A stretch of DNA of 31,078 nt from an uncultured bacterium (GTDB lineage Bacteria > Patescibacteriota > Minisyncoccia > Phycocordibacterales > UBA9973). The first letter of the stretch is position 1, and every line of letters begins with the position of its first letter. Location: positions 1 through 31,078 of the forward strand of contig CAIOXR010000039.1 in assembly GCA_903862375.1 (NCBI GenBank), read 5' to 3'. The notes under the pieces were generated by a model. It was not told the origin of the DNA and did not search any database. It saw only the letters and a program-made list of their open reading frames with translations. Below, piece after piece: positions 1 to 6,401 of this stretch. The translations under genes and the position numbers were made by a program.

Positions 1-15
1 AATATAAACCTACAA

Positions 16-44
16 TTAACCAAATCTCAAATTTTTGCTACAAT
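16..44 (+). promoter_or_regulatory. Leaderless-type promoter of the first cysteine-rich gene
   Basis: A TTAACC -35-like box at 16-21 lies 17 nt before TACAAT at 39-44. The ATG at 51 follows the -10 box after exactly 6 nt, so the expected transcription start falls on or next to the A of the ATG. No Shine-Dalgarno sequence could fit. The -35 box is weak. Confidence 0.55.
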
Positions 45-50
45 GTACCT

Positions 51-1781
51 ATGAATACAGAAACTAAAATCTGTCAAAACTGTAAAAAGGACTTTACGAT
101 TAAATCTGAGGATTTTCTATTTTATGAGAAGATTAAGGTACCGGCTCCAACTTTTTGTCCGGAGTGTAGATTACAACGCAGATTAACATTTAGAAATGAA
201 AGAGGTCTTCATAGGGCAATTTGTGATTTATGTAATAAAAATATCATTTCAGTTATTCCAAATGGTGAATTAAAAGTATATTGTATTTCTTGTTGGGTTT
301 CAGAAAACTGGAATGTGATGGAGTATGGTAAAAATTATGATTTTTCTATTCCATTTTTTGAACAATATAAAAAACTATTACGAGAAGTACCCAATAGATC
401 TTTAGCTGGAAGTAGTAATACCTTAATTAATAGTGAGTATACAAATATGTCAGGTCATTTAAAAGATTGCTACTTATTATATGGTTCTGAGAATTGTACA
501 AATTGCCATTATGGTTCCGAAATTATTGATTCCTTTGATTGTATAGATTGTATGATGGTTACAAATAGTAATTTTTGTTTTAATTCCCTAAACTGTCAAA
601 GATGTTCAAGAGCAAATAATTGTATAGACTGTAGAGATTCTCTTAATATATATTATTCTAGAAACCTTTCTGGTTGTTCTTACTGTTTTGGATGTTCTAA
701 TTTAAACAATAAAAGCTACTATATTTTTAATAAACAATACAAAAAAGAAGATTACTTATTAAAAATAAAAGAATTAGAATATGGATCATTTTCAAGAGTA
801 TTAAAAAATAAATATGAATCTGAAATTCATCAAATTAAATTTCCTAAAAAATTCTATCATGGATTAAAAAATAATAATGTTTCTGGTGATTATGTATATA
901 ATTCTAAAAACTCTTTTAATTCATTTGTTACTACTGGAGCCGAGGACTGTAAGTACTGTTTTAATTTAGTAATGAATTCTTCTAAAGGATGTTTCGATTA
1001 TTCTGATTGGGGTGCCAATGCTGAGAATATTTATGAATCACAAACATGTGGAAATAATGTAAGTGATTTGAAATTTTCATTTTTCGTTGGTAAAAATAGT
1101 ATGAATGTTGAGTATTCTGGACATTGTGCAAATTGTCAGAATATTTTTGGATGCTTGGGTCTTCGCAATAAACAATACTGTATTTTTAATAAACAGTATA
1201 CAAAAGAAGAATATTATCAAATACGAAATAAAATAGTAAAACACATGGACGAAATGCCATATGTGGACAAAAAAGGTAATATATATAAATATGGAGAATA
1301 TTTTCCAATTGAAATTTCAATTTTCCCGTACAATAATACAACGGCACAAGATATATTCCCACTTACAAAAAATGAAACAACAAATAATGGTTATATATGG
1401 AGTGATAATATACAACGAAATTATTCTGTAAATATAAAAGCAGAAGATTTACTTGATAACATTACTGATACCAAAGAAGACATTTTAGATAAAGTTATCC
1501 AATGCTTAAATGCAAGCGAAGATGAAAAAAATCCAAACTGTACTGGTGCATATAAAATAATCCCAGCTGAGTTCTCATTTTATAAAAATGAAAATATACC
1601 TATTCCAAGATATTGTCCTAACTGTAGATACAGTAAACGATTCAAGAACAGAAATCCAATTAAACTCTGGCATAGATCCTGTATGAAAGAAGGTTGTACT
1701 AATACCTTTGAGACTTCATATTCTCCTGACAGAGAAGAGATTATATATTGTGAGAAGTGTTATCAACAAGAAATATATTAA
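51..1781 (+). CDS. Cysteine-rich protein with zinc ribbons at both ends (paralogue 1)
   Basis: This 576-residue protein has no recognised enzyme signature. The N-terminus carries two CxxC-pair ribbons: C8/C11 with C36/C39, then C58/C61 with C78/C81. The C-terminus carries C485/C497 with C522/C525 and C544/C549 with C567/C570. The middle (about 130-390) is a ladder of short Cys-containing segments, punctuated twice by a block ending in IFNKQY-KE-Y (about 207-235 and 359-389). I see no signal peptide or membrane segment. Related proteins occur at 27235-29025, 29072-30829 and, in part, at the right edge of the window. Each CxxC pair could bind zinc as a ribbon or treble clef; the middle could form a solenoid. 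I think similar proteins are common in CPR genomes as hypothetical zinc-ribbon proteins. A nucleic-acid or protein-binding role is inference. The start fits the promoter, with its -10 box 6 nt upstream. Confidence 0.8.
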   Translation: MNTETKICQNCKKDFTIKSEDFLFYEKIKVPAPTFCPECRLQRRLTFRNERGLHRAICDLCNKNIISVIPNGELKVYCISCWVSENWNVMEYGKNYDFSIPFFEQYKKLLREVPNRSLAGSSNTLINSEYTNMSGHLKDCYLLYGSENCTNCHYGSEIIDSFDCIDCMMVTNSNFCFNSLNCQRCSRANNCIDCRDSLNIYYSRNLSGCSYCFGCSNLNNKSYYIFNKQYKKEDYLLKIKELEYGSFSRVLKNKYESEIHQIKFPKKFYHGLKNNNVSGDYVYNSKNSFNSFVTTGAEDCKYCFNLVMNSSKGCFDYSDWGANAENIYESQTCGNNVSDLKFSFFVGKNSMNVEYSGHCANCQNIFGCLGLRNKQYCIFNKQYTKEEYYQIRNKIVKHMDEMPYVDKKGNIYKYGEYFPIEISIFPYNNTTAQDIFPLTKNETTNNGYIWSDNIQRNYSVNIKAEDLLDNITDTKEDILDKVIQCLNASEDEKNPNCTGAYKIIPAEFSFYKNENIPIPRYCPNCRYSKRFKNRNPIKLWHRSCMKEGCTNTFETSYSPDREEIIYCEKCYQQEIY

Positions 1782-1848
1782 TATCTAATCCAATTAATAT
1801 TTATGTTTTACAATAAAAGTAAATTCTAATCGAATATATTAGATATTA
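1779..1848. terminator. Inverted repeat spanning the stop codons of two convergent genes
   Basis: TAATATCTAAT at 1779-1789 is the exact reverse complement of ATTAGATATTA at 1838-1848. The left arm contains the stop codon of the plus-strand gene and the right arm that of the minus-strand gene. The 48-nt AT-rich interior makes it a weak terminator; it may only be a composition effect. Confidence 0.3.
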
Positions 1849-2196
1849 TAATTCATTATATTTTTTATGATTATCCTTTGATTTTGAGACAGGATACTTT
1901 TCTGCATCTTTTTTCATTTTCCTTTTTACTGCTTGTATAACATCAATATCAAGATCATAACTTAATATAACTAAATACTTTAAAACATCAGCTATTTCAT
2001 CTCCAATATGTTCTTTGTGTGTTTCTAAATAAATTTTAATTTCAGCTTCAGTTTTCCACTGAAAATGCTCAAGAACTTCTCCTGCTTCAAGAACCATCGA
2101 AATAGCAACATCCTTAGAATTATGAAACTGTTTCCAATTCCTTTCATCACGAAATTTGATAACTTTTTTGATTAATTCACTAAAATTTTCTTTCAT
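1846..2196 (-). CDS. MazG-like nucleotide pyrophosphohydrolase
   Basis: This 116-residue all-helical protein resembles the MazG-like / RS21-C6 (dCTP pyrophosphatase) group. Diagnostic features are FRDERNW-x-QFH near residues 16-25, the metal-binding motif EAGEVLEHFQW (about 37-47) and GDEIADVLKYL (about 65-75). Together these supply the acidic residues that hold Mg2+ in this family. The family hydrolyses nucleoside triphosphates to monophosphate and pyrophosphate, often to clear non-canonical or excess dNTPs. The exact substrate cannot be read from sequence. It lies 19 nt downstream of the rhodanese gene on the same strand and is probably cotranscribed with it. Length is normal for the family. 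Confidence 0.85.
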   Translation of the reverse strand: MKENFSELIKKVIKFRDERNWKQFHNSKDVAISMVLEAGEVLEHFQWKTEAEIKIYLETHKEHIGDEIADVLKYLVILSYDLDIDVIQAVKRKMKKDAEKYPVSKSKDNHKKYNEL

Positions 2197-2215
2197 AAAA
2201 AAAAATAAAAATTAT

Positions 2216-2449
2216 TTATCTCAGGTTATTAATACTCCCTAAATCTTTCACTTTTTTAAAACCTGCATTTTCCATAAAACTTTTTGCCATCATTGACCTA
2301 TTACCTGACTCACAATACAGACAAACTTCTTCTTCTTTATCTATATTTGGAAAAACTCCCGACATCATACTCATAATATCGTGATTCATAGCTTTATCTA
2401 TGTGACCTTCCGCGTATTCACCCTTAGTTCTAACATCAATTAGTATCAT
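2216..2449 (-). CDS. Single-domain rhodanese-like sulfurtransferase
   Basis: This is a small rhodanese domain of about 77 residues. It begins with the family's LIDVRTKGEYAEGHI strand-helix unit and contains the active-site loop YCESGNRS, whose cysteine would carry the persulfide. It ends shortly after the last helix (FKKVKDLGSINNLR), so it is a compact form. Two in-frame ATGs exist, at 2455 and 2449. I prefer 2449 because a TATTAT box (2461-2456 on the minus strand) ends exactly 6 nt before it, the spacing seen at other genes here. The 2455 ATG would sit right against the -10 box. The partner in sulfur transfer is unknown. The MazG-like gene follows 19 nt downstream. Confidence 0.85.
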   Translation of the reverse strand: MILIDVRTKGEYAEGHIDKAMNHDIMSMMSGVFPNIDKEEEVCLYCESGNRSMMAKSFMENAGFKKVKDLGSINNLR

Positions 2450-2455
2450 ACTCAT

Positions 2456-2508
2456 ATAATACCATATTAATATAAATCTTCGCTAGAAAGCAATTTATCT
2501 GCTAATAT
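2456..2508. promoter_or_regulatory. Divergent leaderless promoters for the rhodanese gene and engB
   Basis: On the minus strand TATTAT (2461-2456) is followed after 6 nt by the ATG at 2449. On the plus strand TAATAT (2503-2508) is followed after 6 nt by the engB ATG at 2515. Neither has a good -35 box, and neither leaves room for a ribosome binding site. Confidence 0.5.
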
Positions 2509-2514
2509 ACATAT

Positions 2515-3084
2515 ATGAAAATAACATCTACAAAATTTATGAAAGGATTAGTCGGAGACGATGAGATACTAGCAGATGGTATACCTCAGATAGCCTTTGT
2601 GGGTCGCTCAAATGTTGGTAAATCAAGCCTTATAAATGTACTCACAGAAAGTAAGATATCTCGCACAAGTTCATTCCCGGGTAGCACTCAAGAAATAAAT
2701 ATTTTTCTAATAAATAATTCTTTTTATCTAGTAGACCTCCCTGGTTATGGATTTGCTAGATCTTCAGGTCTTGGTAGGGAGAAAATTGGAGAACTTATCG
2801 ACTCATATCTCTTTAACTCTATTCACAACCAGAAAAAAATTATCATGATAATAGATGCAACTGTAGGTATGACAGAGAAAGATATACTTATGTTTAACGA
2901 ACTTATAAAATATGATAAAAATTTTATAATAATAGCAAATAAAATAGATAAACTTACACAATCTCTATATCATAAAAAGATATCAGAACTTAAAAAAATG
3001 GTAGGAAGTAAATATCCCATAATACCATTCTCTACTAAAAGTAAAAAAGGATTAAAAAATATAAGGGAAGAAATTTTTAAATAA
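2515..3084 (+). CDS. engB: Ribosome-assembly GTPase EngB/YihA
   Basis: This 189-residue protein is a TrmE-Era-EngA-EngB-Septin-like GTPase of normal EngB length (about 190-200). Visible motifs in order are G1 GRSNVGKSS (about 30-38), a switch I segment ending in PGSTQEIN, G3 DLPGYGFAR (about 74-82), G4 NKID (about 141-144) and G5 PFSTKSKKG near the C-terminus. EngB acts in the cytoplasm in maturation of the large ribosomal subunit and is usually essential. The G-loop GRSNVGKSS and the DLPGYGFA sequence are diagnostic for this subfamily. It has its own promoter and appears monocistronic; the following 119 nt contain only an inverted repeat and the next promoter. Confidence 0.95.
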   Translation: MKITSTKFMKGLVGDDEILADGIPQIAFVGRSNVGKSSLINVLTESKISRTSSFPGSTQEINIFLINNSFYLVDLPGYGFARSSGLGREKIGELIDSYLFNSIHNQKKIIMIIDATVGMTEKDILMFNELIKYDKNFIIIANKIDKLTQSLYHKKISELKKMVGSKYPIIPFSTKSKKGLKNIREEIFK

Positions 3085-3106
3085 TCATTTTATTAAATTA
3101 ATGAAA

Positions 3107-3171
3107 AAACTTTTATTTTGTCCTATAGTATAACTACAAACAACGTACCTAAAAAGACAAAACAAAGTTTT
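3107..3171. repeat. Imperfect inverted repeat between engB and the TMEM175-like gene
   Basis: The arms AACTTTTATTTTGTC-like (from 3107) and GACAAAACAAAGTTTT-like (3156-3171) pair over about 14 bp with a 2x2 internal loop. The interior is about 33 nt. It may be the engB terminator or a short miniature element; nothing else in this gap is recognisable apart from the following promoter. Confidence 0.35.
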
Positions 3172-3191
3172 ATATTTAATATACTTTATGA

Positions 3192-3197
3192 TATAAT
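3192..3197 (+). promoter_or_regulatory. -10 box of the TMEM175-like gene (leaderless)
   Basis: A perfect TATAAT at 3192-3197 ends 6 nt before the ATG at 3204. The TTTATA at 3169-3174 is a poor -35 box at 17-nt spacing. The layout implies initiation of transcription at the start codon. Confidence 0.55.
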
Positions 3198-3203
3198 CAT
3201 AAT

Positions 3204-3836
3204 ATGAAACAATTTAGACTAGATCAACTAGCAGATAGTATTTTTGCAATAGTTATGACTATTTTGGTTTTTGAGATACGAGTTCCAGAATTAAATGGAA
3301 TAGTAAATGAAACTACAATTATTAACTCTCTTGTAAATATGTACCCTTTGTTTTTAAGTTATTTATTAAGCTTTTCATTAATCTTTACTTACTGGAGAAG
3401 CCATCATTTTATTGACTCTGTACTTGTAAAAAATATTGATAAAAATTTTGCAAATCTAAATGGAATATTTTTCTTTCTTGTAGGACTTGTACCTTTTTCT
3501 TCTCACTTACTTGGTAAATATATATACTCTTTAACTGCAACAATATTCTTTGCTACAAATATTATTCTTATAGGTATATCACTTTTTGCGATGAGAAATT
3601 ATGCTATCAAATCTCAAGAGATAGAGAATACTCCTTTCACTAAAACTGAAAATGAACATGCTCTTATGCATATCCTCTTCCCTGTCTTCTCTGCAGTGCT
3701 TGCAATCATTTTATCTTTCGTAAGTATTAATCTTGCTCTTGTTTTATTTACTCTTGCAATACTATTTAATCTTTCAAGTAGTGGTACAAAGTATGTATTC
3801 TTCTTTATAGATATTTTTCGTAAAAAAGAAATATAA
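3204..3836 (+). CDS. TMEM175/DUF1211-family membrane protein (putative potassium channel)
   Basis: This 210-residue polytopic membrane protein has about six hydrophobic segments. Its N-terminal helix RLDQLADSIFAIVMTILVFE fits the DUF1211/TMEM175 pore-helix signature (R-x3-hydrophobic-S/A-D-x3-A-I-x2-T-x-L). A second conserved feature is the short HHFI stretch after the WRS in the third segment. Bacterial TMEM175 proteins form tetrameric potassium channels without the canonical TVGYG filter, using hydrophobic residues on the first helix. Channel function here is inferred from the family. It has its own leaderless promoter and ends just before a strong hairpin, so it is probably a single-gene unit. 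Confidence 0.8.
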   Translation: MKQFRLDQLADSIFAIVMTILVFEIRVPELNGIVNETTIINSLVNMYPLFLSYLLSFSLIFTYWRSHHFIDSVLVKNIDKNFANLNGIFFFLVGLVPFSSHLLGKYIYSLTATIFFATNIILIGISLFAMRNYAIKSQEIENTPFTKTENEHALMHILFPVFSAVLAIILSFVSINLALVLFTLAILFNLSSSGTKYVFFFIDIFRKKEI

Positions 3837-3845
3837 AAAAATATT

Positions 3846-3897
3846 ATATAAATAAAAGAAACTGCAAGATTTATCTTGCAGTTTCTTTTATTTATAT
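3846..3897. terminator. 24-bp perfect hairpin, bidirectional terminator
   Basis: The arms 3846-3869 and 3874-3897 are perfectly complementary over 24 bp around a TTTA loop at 3870-3873. The GC-richer core near the loop (ACTGCAAGA / TCTTGCAGT) passes into A-rich and T-rich flanks on both strands. It separates the convergent TMEM175-like gene (plus) and ddl (minus) and should terminate both. Confidence 0.9.
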
Positions 3898-3898
3898 T

Positions 3899-4897
3899 TT
3901 ATTTATTCAAAGCAAGTTTTAAAATATGATCTATAAATGTAGCAGTGTCAGAACCTACAGCAGTCAGCATTTTAGGAATCTGTGATGTGCTAGTCAAGCT
4001 TGGAAGCGTATTAACTTCAAGTACGTATATACCCTTCTTTGGATGGATTATAAAATCACTTTTAGAATAGTGTGATAAATTAAATTCTTTATGTATTTGA
4101 CTTGCAAGTTTCTCAAGCTCTTCTTTCTCTTCCCTTTTAAAATTTCCAGGACAAACTTCCTCAAGTATATCTAAATGTTTTAAATTATAATCATAGAATT
4201 TTCTATCTTTAGGTAATCGTACCTCAACAGAAGGCAGGACATATATATCCTTATCACGGAAATTATCCACTACGCAAACAACTGCTTCTTTGCCTTCTAT
4301 GTACTCTTCTATCAGTATGTCCTTATCTAAATATAATCCACTTTGAAAAAAGTTTATAAGCTCAAGATAAGTTTTACATACTACAACATCAAGAGACGAA
4401 CCACCAGAAAGTGGCTTTATAATCCACGGAGAAGGAATCTTAGTGTGAACTTGCTTGGCTACTTCTTTAGCATAATGTTCTTGCGGACCACTTTCACTTT
4501 TATACCTAGGTGCAATTAAATATTCTGGAGTTTTAATATTTAATAATTCAAACTGTTTTTTTGCTAAGAATTTATTATAACTTAAAGCAGAAGCAAAAGC
4601 TGTCGAACCTGTATATGGAATCTTCCATTGATCAAACACCTGTGCGACTTTGCCATCTTCACCAAAGTCACCATGTAAAGCATTGAAAATCACATCTATA
4701 GAGTTAAAAACATCAAGTATAGTCACAGGCTTACCATTTATATGCCAGATACCTTCCTTATCTATAAGTATATCTATCGCTTTATATTTTGAATTTAGCT
4801 TGTCACCTCTCAAATGAGAAAGAATGTTACTCCCAGTCTTAAGAGATACTTCATATTGAGAGCCTACTCCCCCGCGAATTACTCCAACTTTTATCAT
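3899..4897 (-). CDS. ddl: D-alanine--D-alanine ligase
   Basis: This 332-residue ATP-grasp enzyme joins two D-alanines for the peptidoglycan stem peptide in the cytoplasm. Visible features are the N-terminal Rossmann-like strand IKVGVIRGG, the FNALHGDFGEDG loop (about 71-82), IPYTGSTAFASALSYNK (about 91-108), the ATP-binding IIKPLSGGSSLDV segment (about 155-167), EEYIEGKE (about 195-202) and the metal/product site YVLEVNTLPSLTSTSQIPKM near 290-310. Length matches the DdlB range. Start: TATACT (4910-4905 on the minus strand) lies 7 nt before the ATG with a TTCATT -35-like box 17 nt further up, again a leaderless layout. Together with mreBC this shows a murein-based wall. Confidence 0.95.
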   Translation of the reverse strand: MIKVGVIRGGVGSQYEVSLKTGSNILSHLRGDKLNSKYKAIDILIDKEGIWHINGKPVTILDVFNSIDVIFNALHGDFGEDGKVAQVFDQWKIPYTGSTAFASALSYNKFLAKKQFELLNIKTPEYLIAPRYKSESGPQEHYAKEVAKQVHTKIPSPWIIKPLSGGSSLDVVVCKTYLELINFFQSGLYLDKDILIEEYIEGKEAVVCVVDNFRDKDIYVLPSVEVRLPKDRKFYDYNLKHLDILEEVCPGNFKREEKEELEKLASQIHKEFNLSHYSKSDFIIHPKKGIYVLEVNTLPSLTSTSQIPKMLTAVGSDTATFIDHILKLALNK

Positions 4898-4904
4898 ATA
4901 CAGA

Positions 4905-4933
4905 AGTATATCAAGAAAAAAATAATAAATGAA
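4905..4933 (-). promoter_or_regulatory. ddl promoter (leaderless type)
   Basis: On the minus strand TTCATT (4933-4928) and TATACT (4910-4905) are separated by 17 nt. The ATG of ddl at 4897 follows after 7 nt. No ribosome binding site is present. Confidence 0.5.
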
Positions 4934-4952
4934 ATAAATAATAATTACTTCT

Positions 4953-5073
4953 TATGCTTTTCTGTAATAGCTCTCTTCAAAGGATCCGCATAATTTTCTG
5001 CTGAAAATTTGCTAAATGCTCAGACCGACGTCTTCCGCCGTCCCCTTTTCAGAGACTATTACAGAATCGCATA
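4953..5073. ncRNA. Structured intergenic element between uvrC and ddl (RNA or miniature repeat)
   Basis: The ends pair as TATGC (4953-4957) with GCATA (5069-5073), then TCTGTAATAG (4961-4970) with CTATTACAGA (5056-5065), then TCTCT (4972-4976) with AGAGA (5051-5055): about 20 bp in total. Inside are a second hairpin, GCA/AATTTTC (4988-4998) with GAAAATT/TGC (5003-5012), and a third small stem, GACG/CGTC (5027-5030 with 5039-5042). The strand is unclear. It is noticeably more GC-rich than neighbouring intergenic DNA. It could be a small RNA or a non-autonomous mobile palindrome. I could not match it to tmRNA, SRP RNA, 6S RNA or RNase P RNA. Confidence 0.5.
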
Positions 5074-5084
5074 GAAAATACATA

Positions 5085-6392
5085 CTATCTATTAAGAAAA
5101 TTTTTATTCCTTTTTAATTTATGAAATGTAATAGCAAATCTATGTGATTCATTATTCGAAAGAAGAATATCTCTCTTATACATTTTTATTATACTCTCGT
5201 CACCTATTATAGCTTTGGGTTTATGACGTTCATCTTTCACTACGCCTACTACTGATATACTAAACTGATAACGAGAAAGCACCCTTTTAACTACTTCTAC
5301 TTGAGCGGTACTGCCGTCTACAACAATAAGACTCGGTAATCCCCACTCTGTGTGTCGTAATCTACGAGAAAGAACTTCTTCGAGAGCACCTGTATCATTC
5401 GCATTATCTAGAGTCTTAATTATGAACTTTCTATATTCATTCTTATTCACTTCTCCATTCTCTATGACAGTCATAACCCCTACCATATTCTTCCCTCCCA
5501 TATGTGCTATGTCATATGCTTCTATACGATACCCGGAAGTCCGACTTCCGAATGTATCGCCCTTTATTAAAGAAATATCGTTAATATGATTAATAGCAAA
5601 AATCTGGTCACGGACGTGGGCTGCATTTTCAAAATCCTTAGATTTTGAAAATGCAGCCATATCCTTTTTCAAATTTATTATTATGCTTTTCTTTTTGCCT
5701 TCAAAAAATAATTTAATGTTTTTAATATTTTTCTTATACTCTATAAACGAAGAAGAAAAATGCTTTTGGAAATGGTCTGGCACCGGTTCCCACACCCCTC
5801 GTCCGAGGACCTTTCTAAAAGTATTTTTCTTCGTAGTTTTTACTACATCTGGTACCAACCCTAATTGTTTATAAAATTCTATATTATTCTTCTTCATAGA
5901 ATCATTATCTATAAATGGAAAAATACGACGTATAATCTTCATCGCCTCTTTCAACTGTCCACCATTCGGATAAGGACCATAAACTTTATCATATTCCTTT
6001 TTATTCAAACCCCTACCCCGAACAATCAAAACCTTAGGTAATTTAGTCGTGAGGCCTTGCCTCAAGATTTTAGTTATACAAACATAATTAAAACTCTTAT
6101 TATCTTTCTCTTTTGTATTATATTTAGGTTTATATTTCTTTATTAAATTCGCTTCAAGTATTAATGCTTCAAGTACACTATCTGTCTCCTGCCACTCTAC
6201 GGTATCTGCCTTTACCGTCATATCTAAGACAGCAGGACCCCTTGTTTTAATCAAATCCTTAGAAAAATAGCTACTTACTCTATCTTTTAACGATGTAGCT
6301 TTCCCTATATAAAGAATACTTTTACTAGCAAGAAAAAAGTAAACTCCGGGTTTTTCGGGCATTTTAAATTTTTTCAAATCTATTTTTTTCAT
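5085..6392 (-). CDS. uvrC: Excinuclease ABC subunit C, short form with a palindromic insertion
   Basis: UvrC makes both incisions during nucleotide excision repair. The N-terminal GIY-YIG nuclease is clear (PGVYFF-x7-YIGKATSLKDRV, about 15-39), then the UVR motif that contacts UvrB (about 240-262), then the RNase H-like second nuclease with EAYDIAHMGG (291-300), VVDGS (357-361) and SHRFAITFHK (416-425). It ends right after this, at 435 residues, so the C-terminal helix-hairpin-helix pair is absent (E. coli UvrC is about 610). Residues about 184-214 are an extra segment encoded by a palindromic repeat that also occurs in tgt. The four cysteines that hold the Fe-S cluster in E. coli UvrC (FPLRQC...RPC...GRC...GPC region) are all missing from the matching segment at 158-183. 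It lies 9 nt downstream of uvrA and is cotranscribed with it. Confidence 0.95.
   Translation of the reverse strand: MKKIDLKKFKMPEKPGVYFFLASKSILYIGKATSLKDRVSSYFSKDLIKTRGPAVLDMTVKADTVEWQETDSVLEALILEANLIKKYKPKYNTKEKDNKSFNYVCITKILRQGLTTKLPKVLIVRGRGLNKKEYDKVYGPYPNGGQLKEAMKIIRRIFPFIDNDSMKKNNIEFYKQLGLVPDVVKTTKKNTFRKVLGRGVWEPVPDHFQKHFSSSFIEYKKNIKNIKLFFEGKKKSIIINLKKDMAAFSKSKDFENAAHVRDQIFAINHINDISLIKGDTFGSRTSGYRIEAYDIAHMGGKNMVGVMTVIENGEVNKNEYRKFIIKTLDNANDTGALEEVLSRRLRHTEWGLPSLIVVDGSTAQVEVVKRVLSRYQFSISVVGVVKDERHKPKAIIGDESIIKMYKRDILLSNNESHRFAITFHKLKRNKNFLNR
5619..5658. repeat. 18-bp perfect inverted repeat inside the uvrC UVR motif
   Basis: The arms 5619-5636 and 5641-5658 are perfectly complementary around a 4-nt CTTA loop. 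The repeat encodes residues about 245-258 (AAFSKSKDFENAA), which belong to the conserved UvrB-contacting motif and are not an insertion. A stem this long inside a conserved coding motif is unlikely by chance. Confidence 0.85.
5763..5821. repeat. Coding palindromic element, copy in uvrC
   Basis: On the minus strand the outer arms CTTTT-A-GAAA-GGTC and GACC-A-TTTC-C-AAAAG pair around an interior that contains its own small hairpin CCTC-GGAC-GAGG. The same element lies in tgt at 12195-12249, with the identical blocks AGGTCCTCGGA and GGTGCCAGACCAT. In uvrC it is read as TFRKVLGRGVWEPVPDHFQK. It is absent from the usual UvrC architecture and keeps the frame open. Confidence 0.85.
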
Positions 6393-6401
6393 AAATAAAT
6401 A

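Noticed and set aside
4953..5073. Signal recognition particle RNA
   Set aside because: A GGAA sequence is present in a GC-rich loop, but the surrounding asymmetric loop and helix 8 sequence do not fit.
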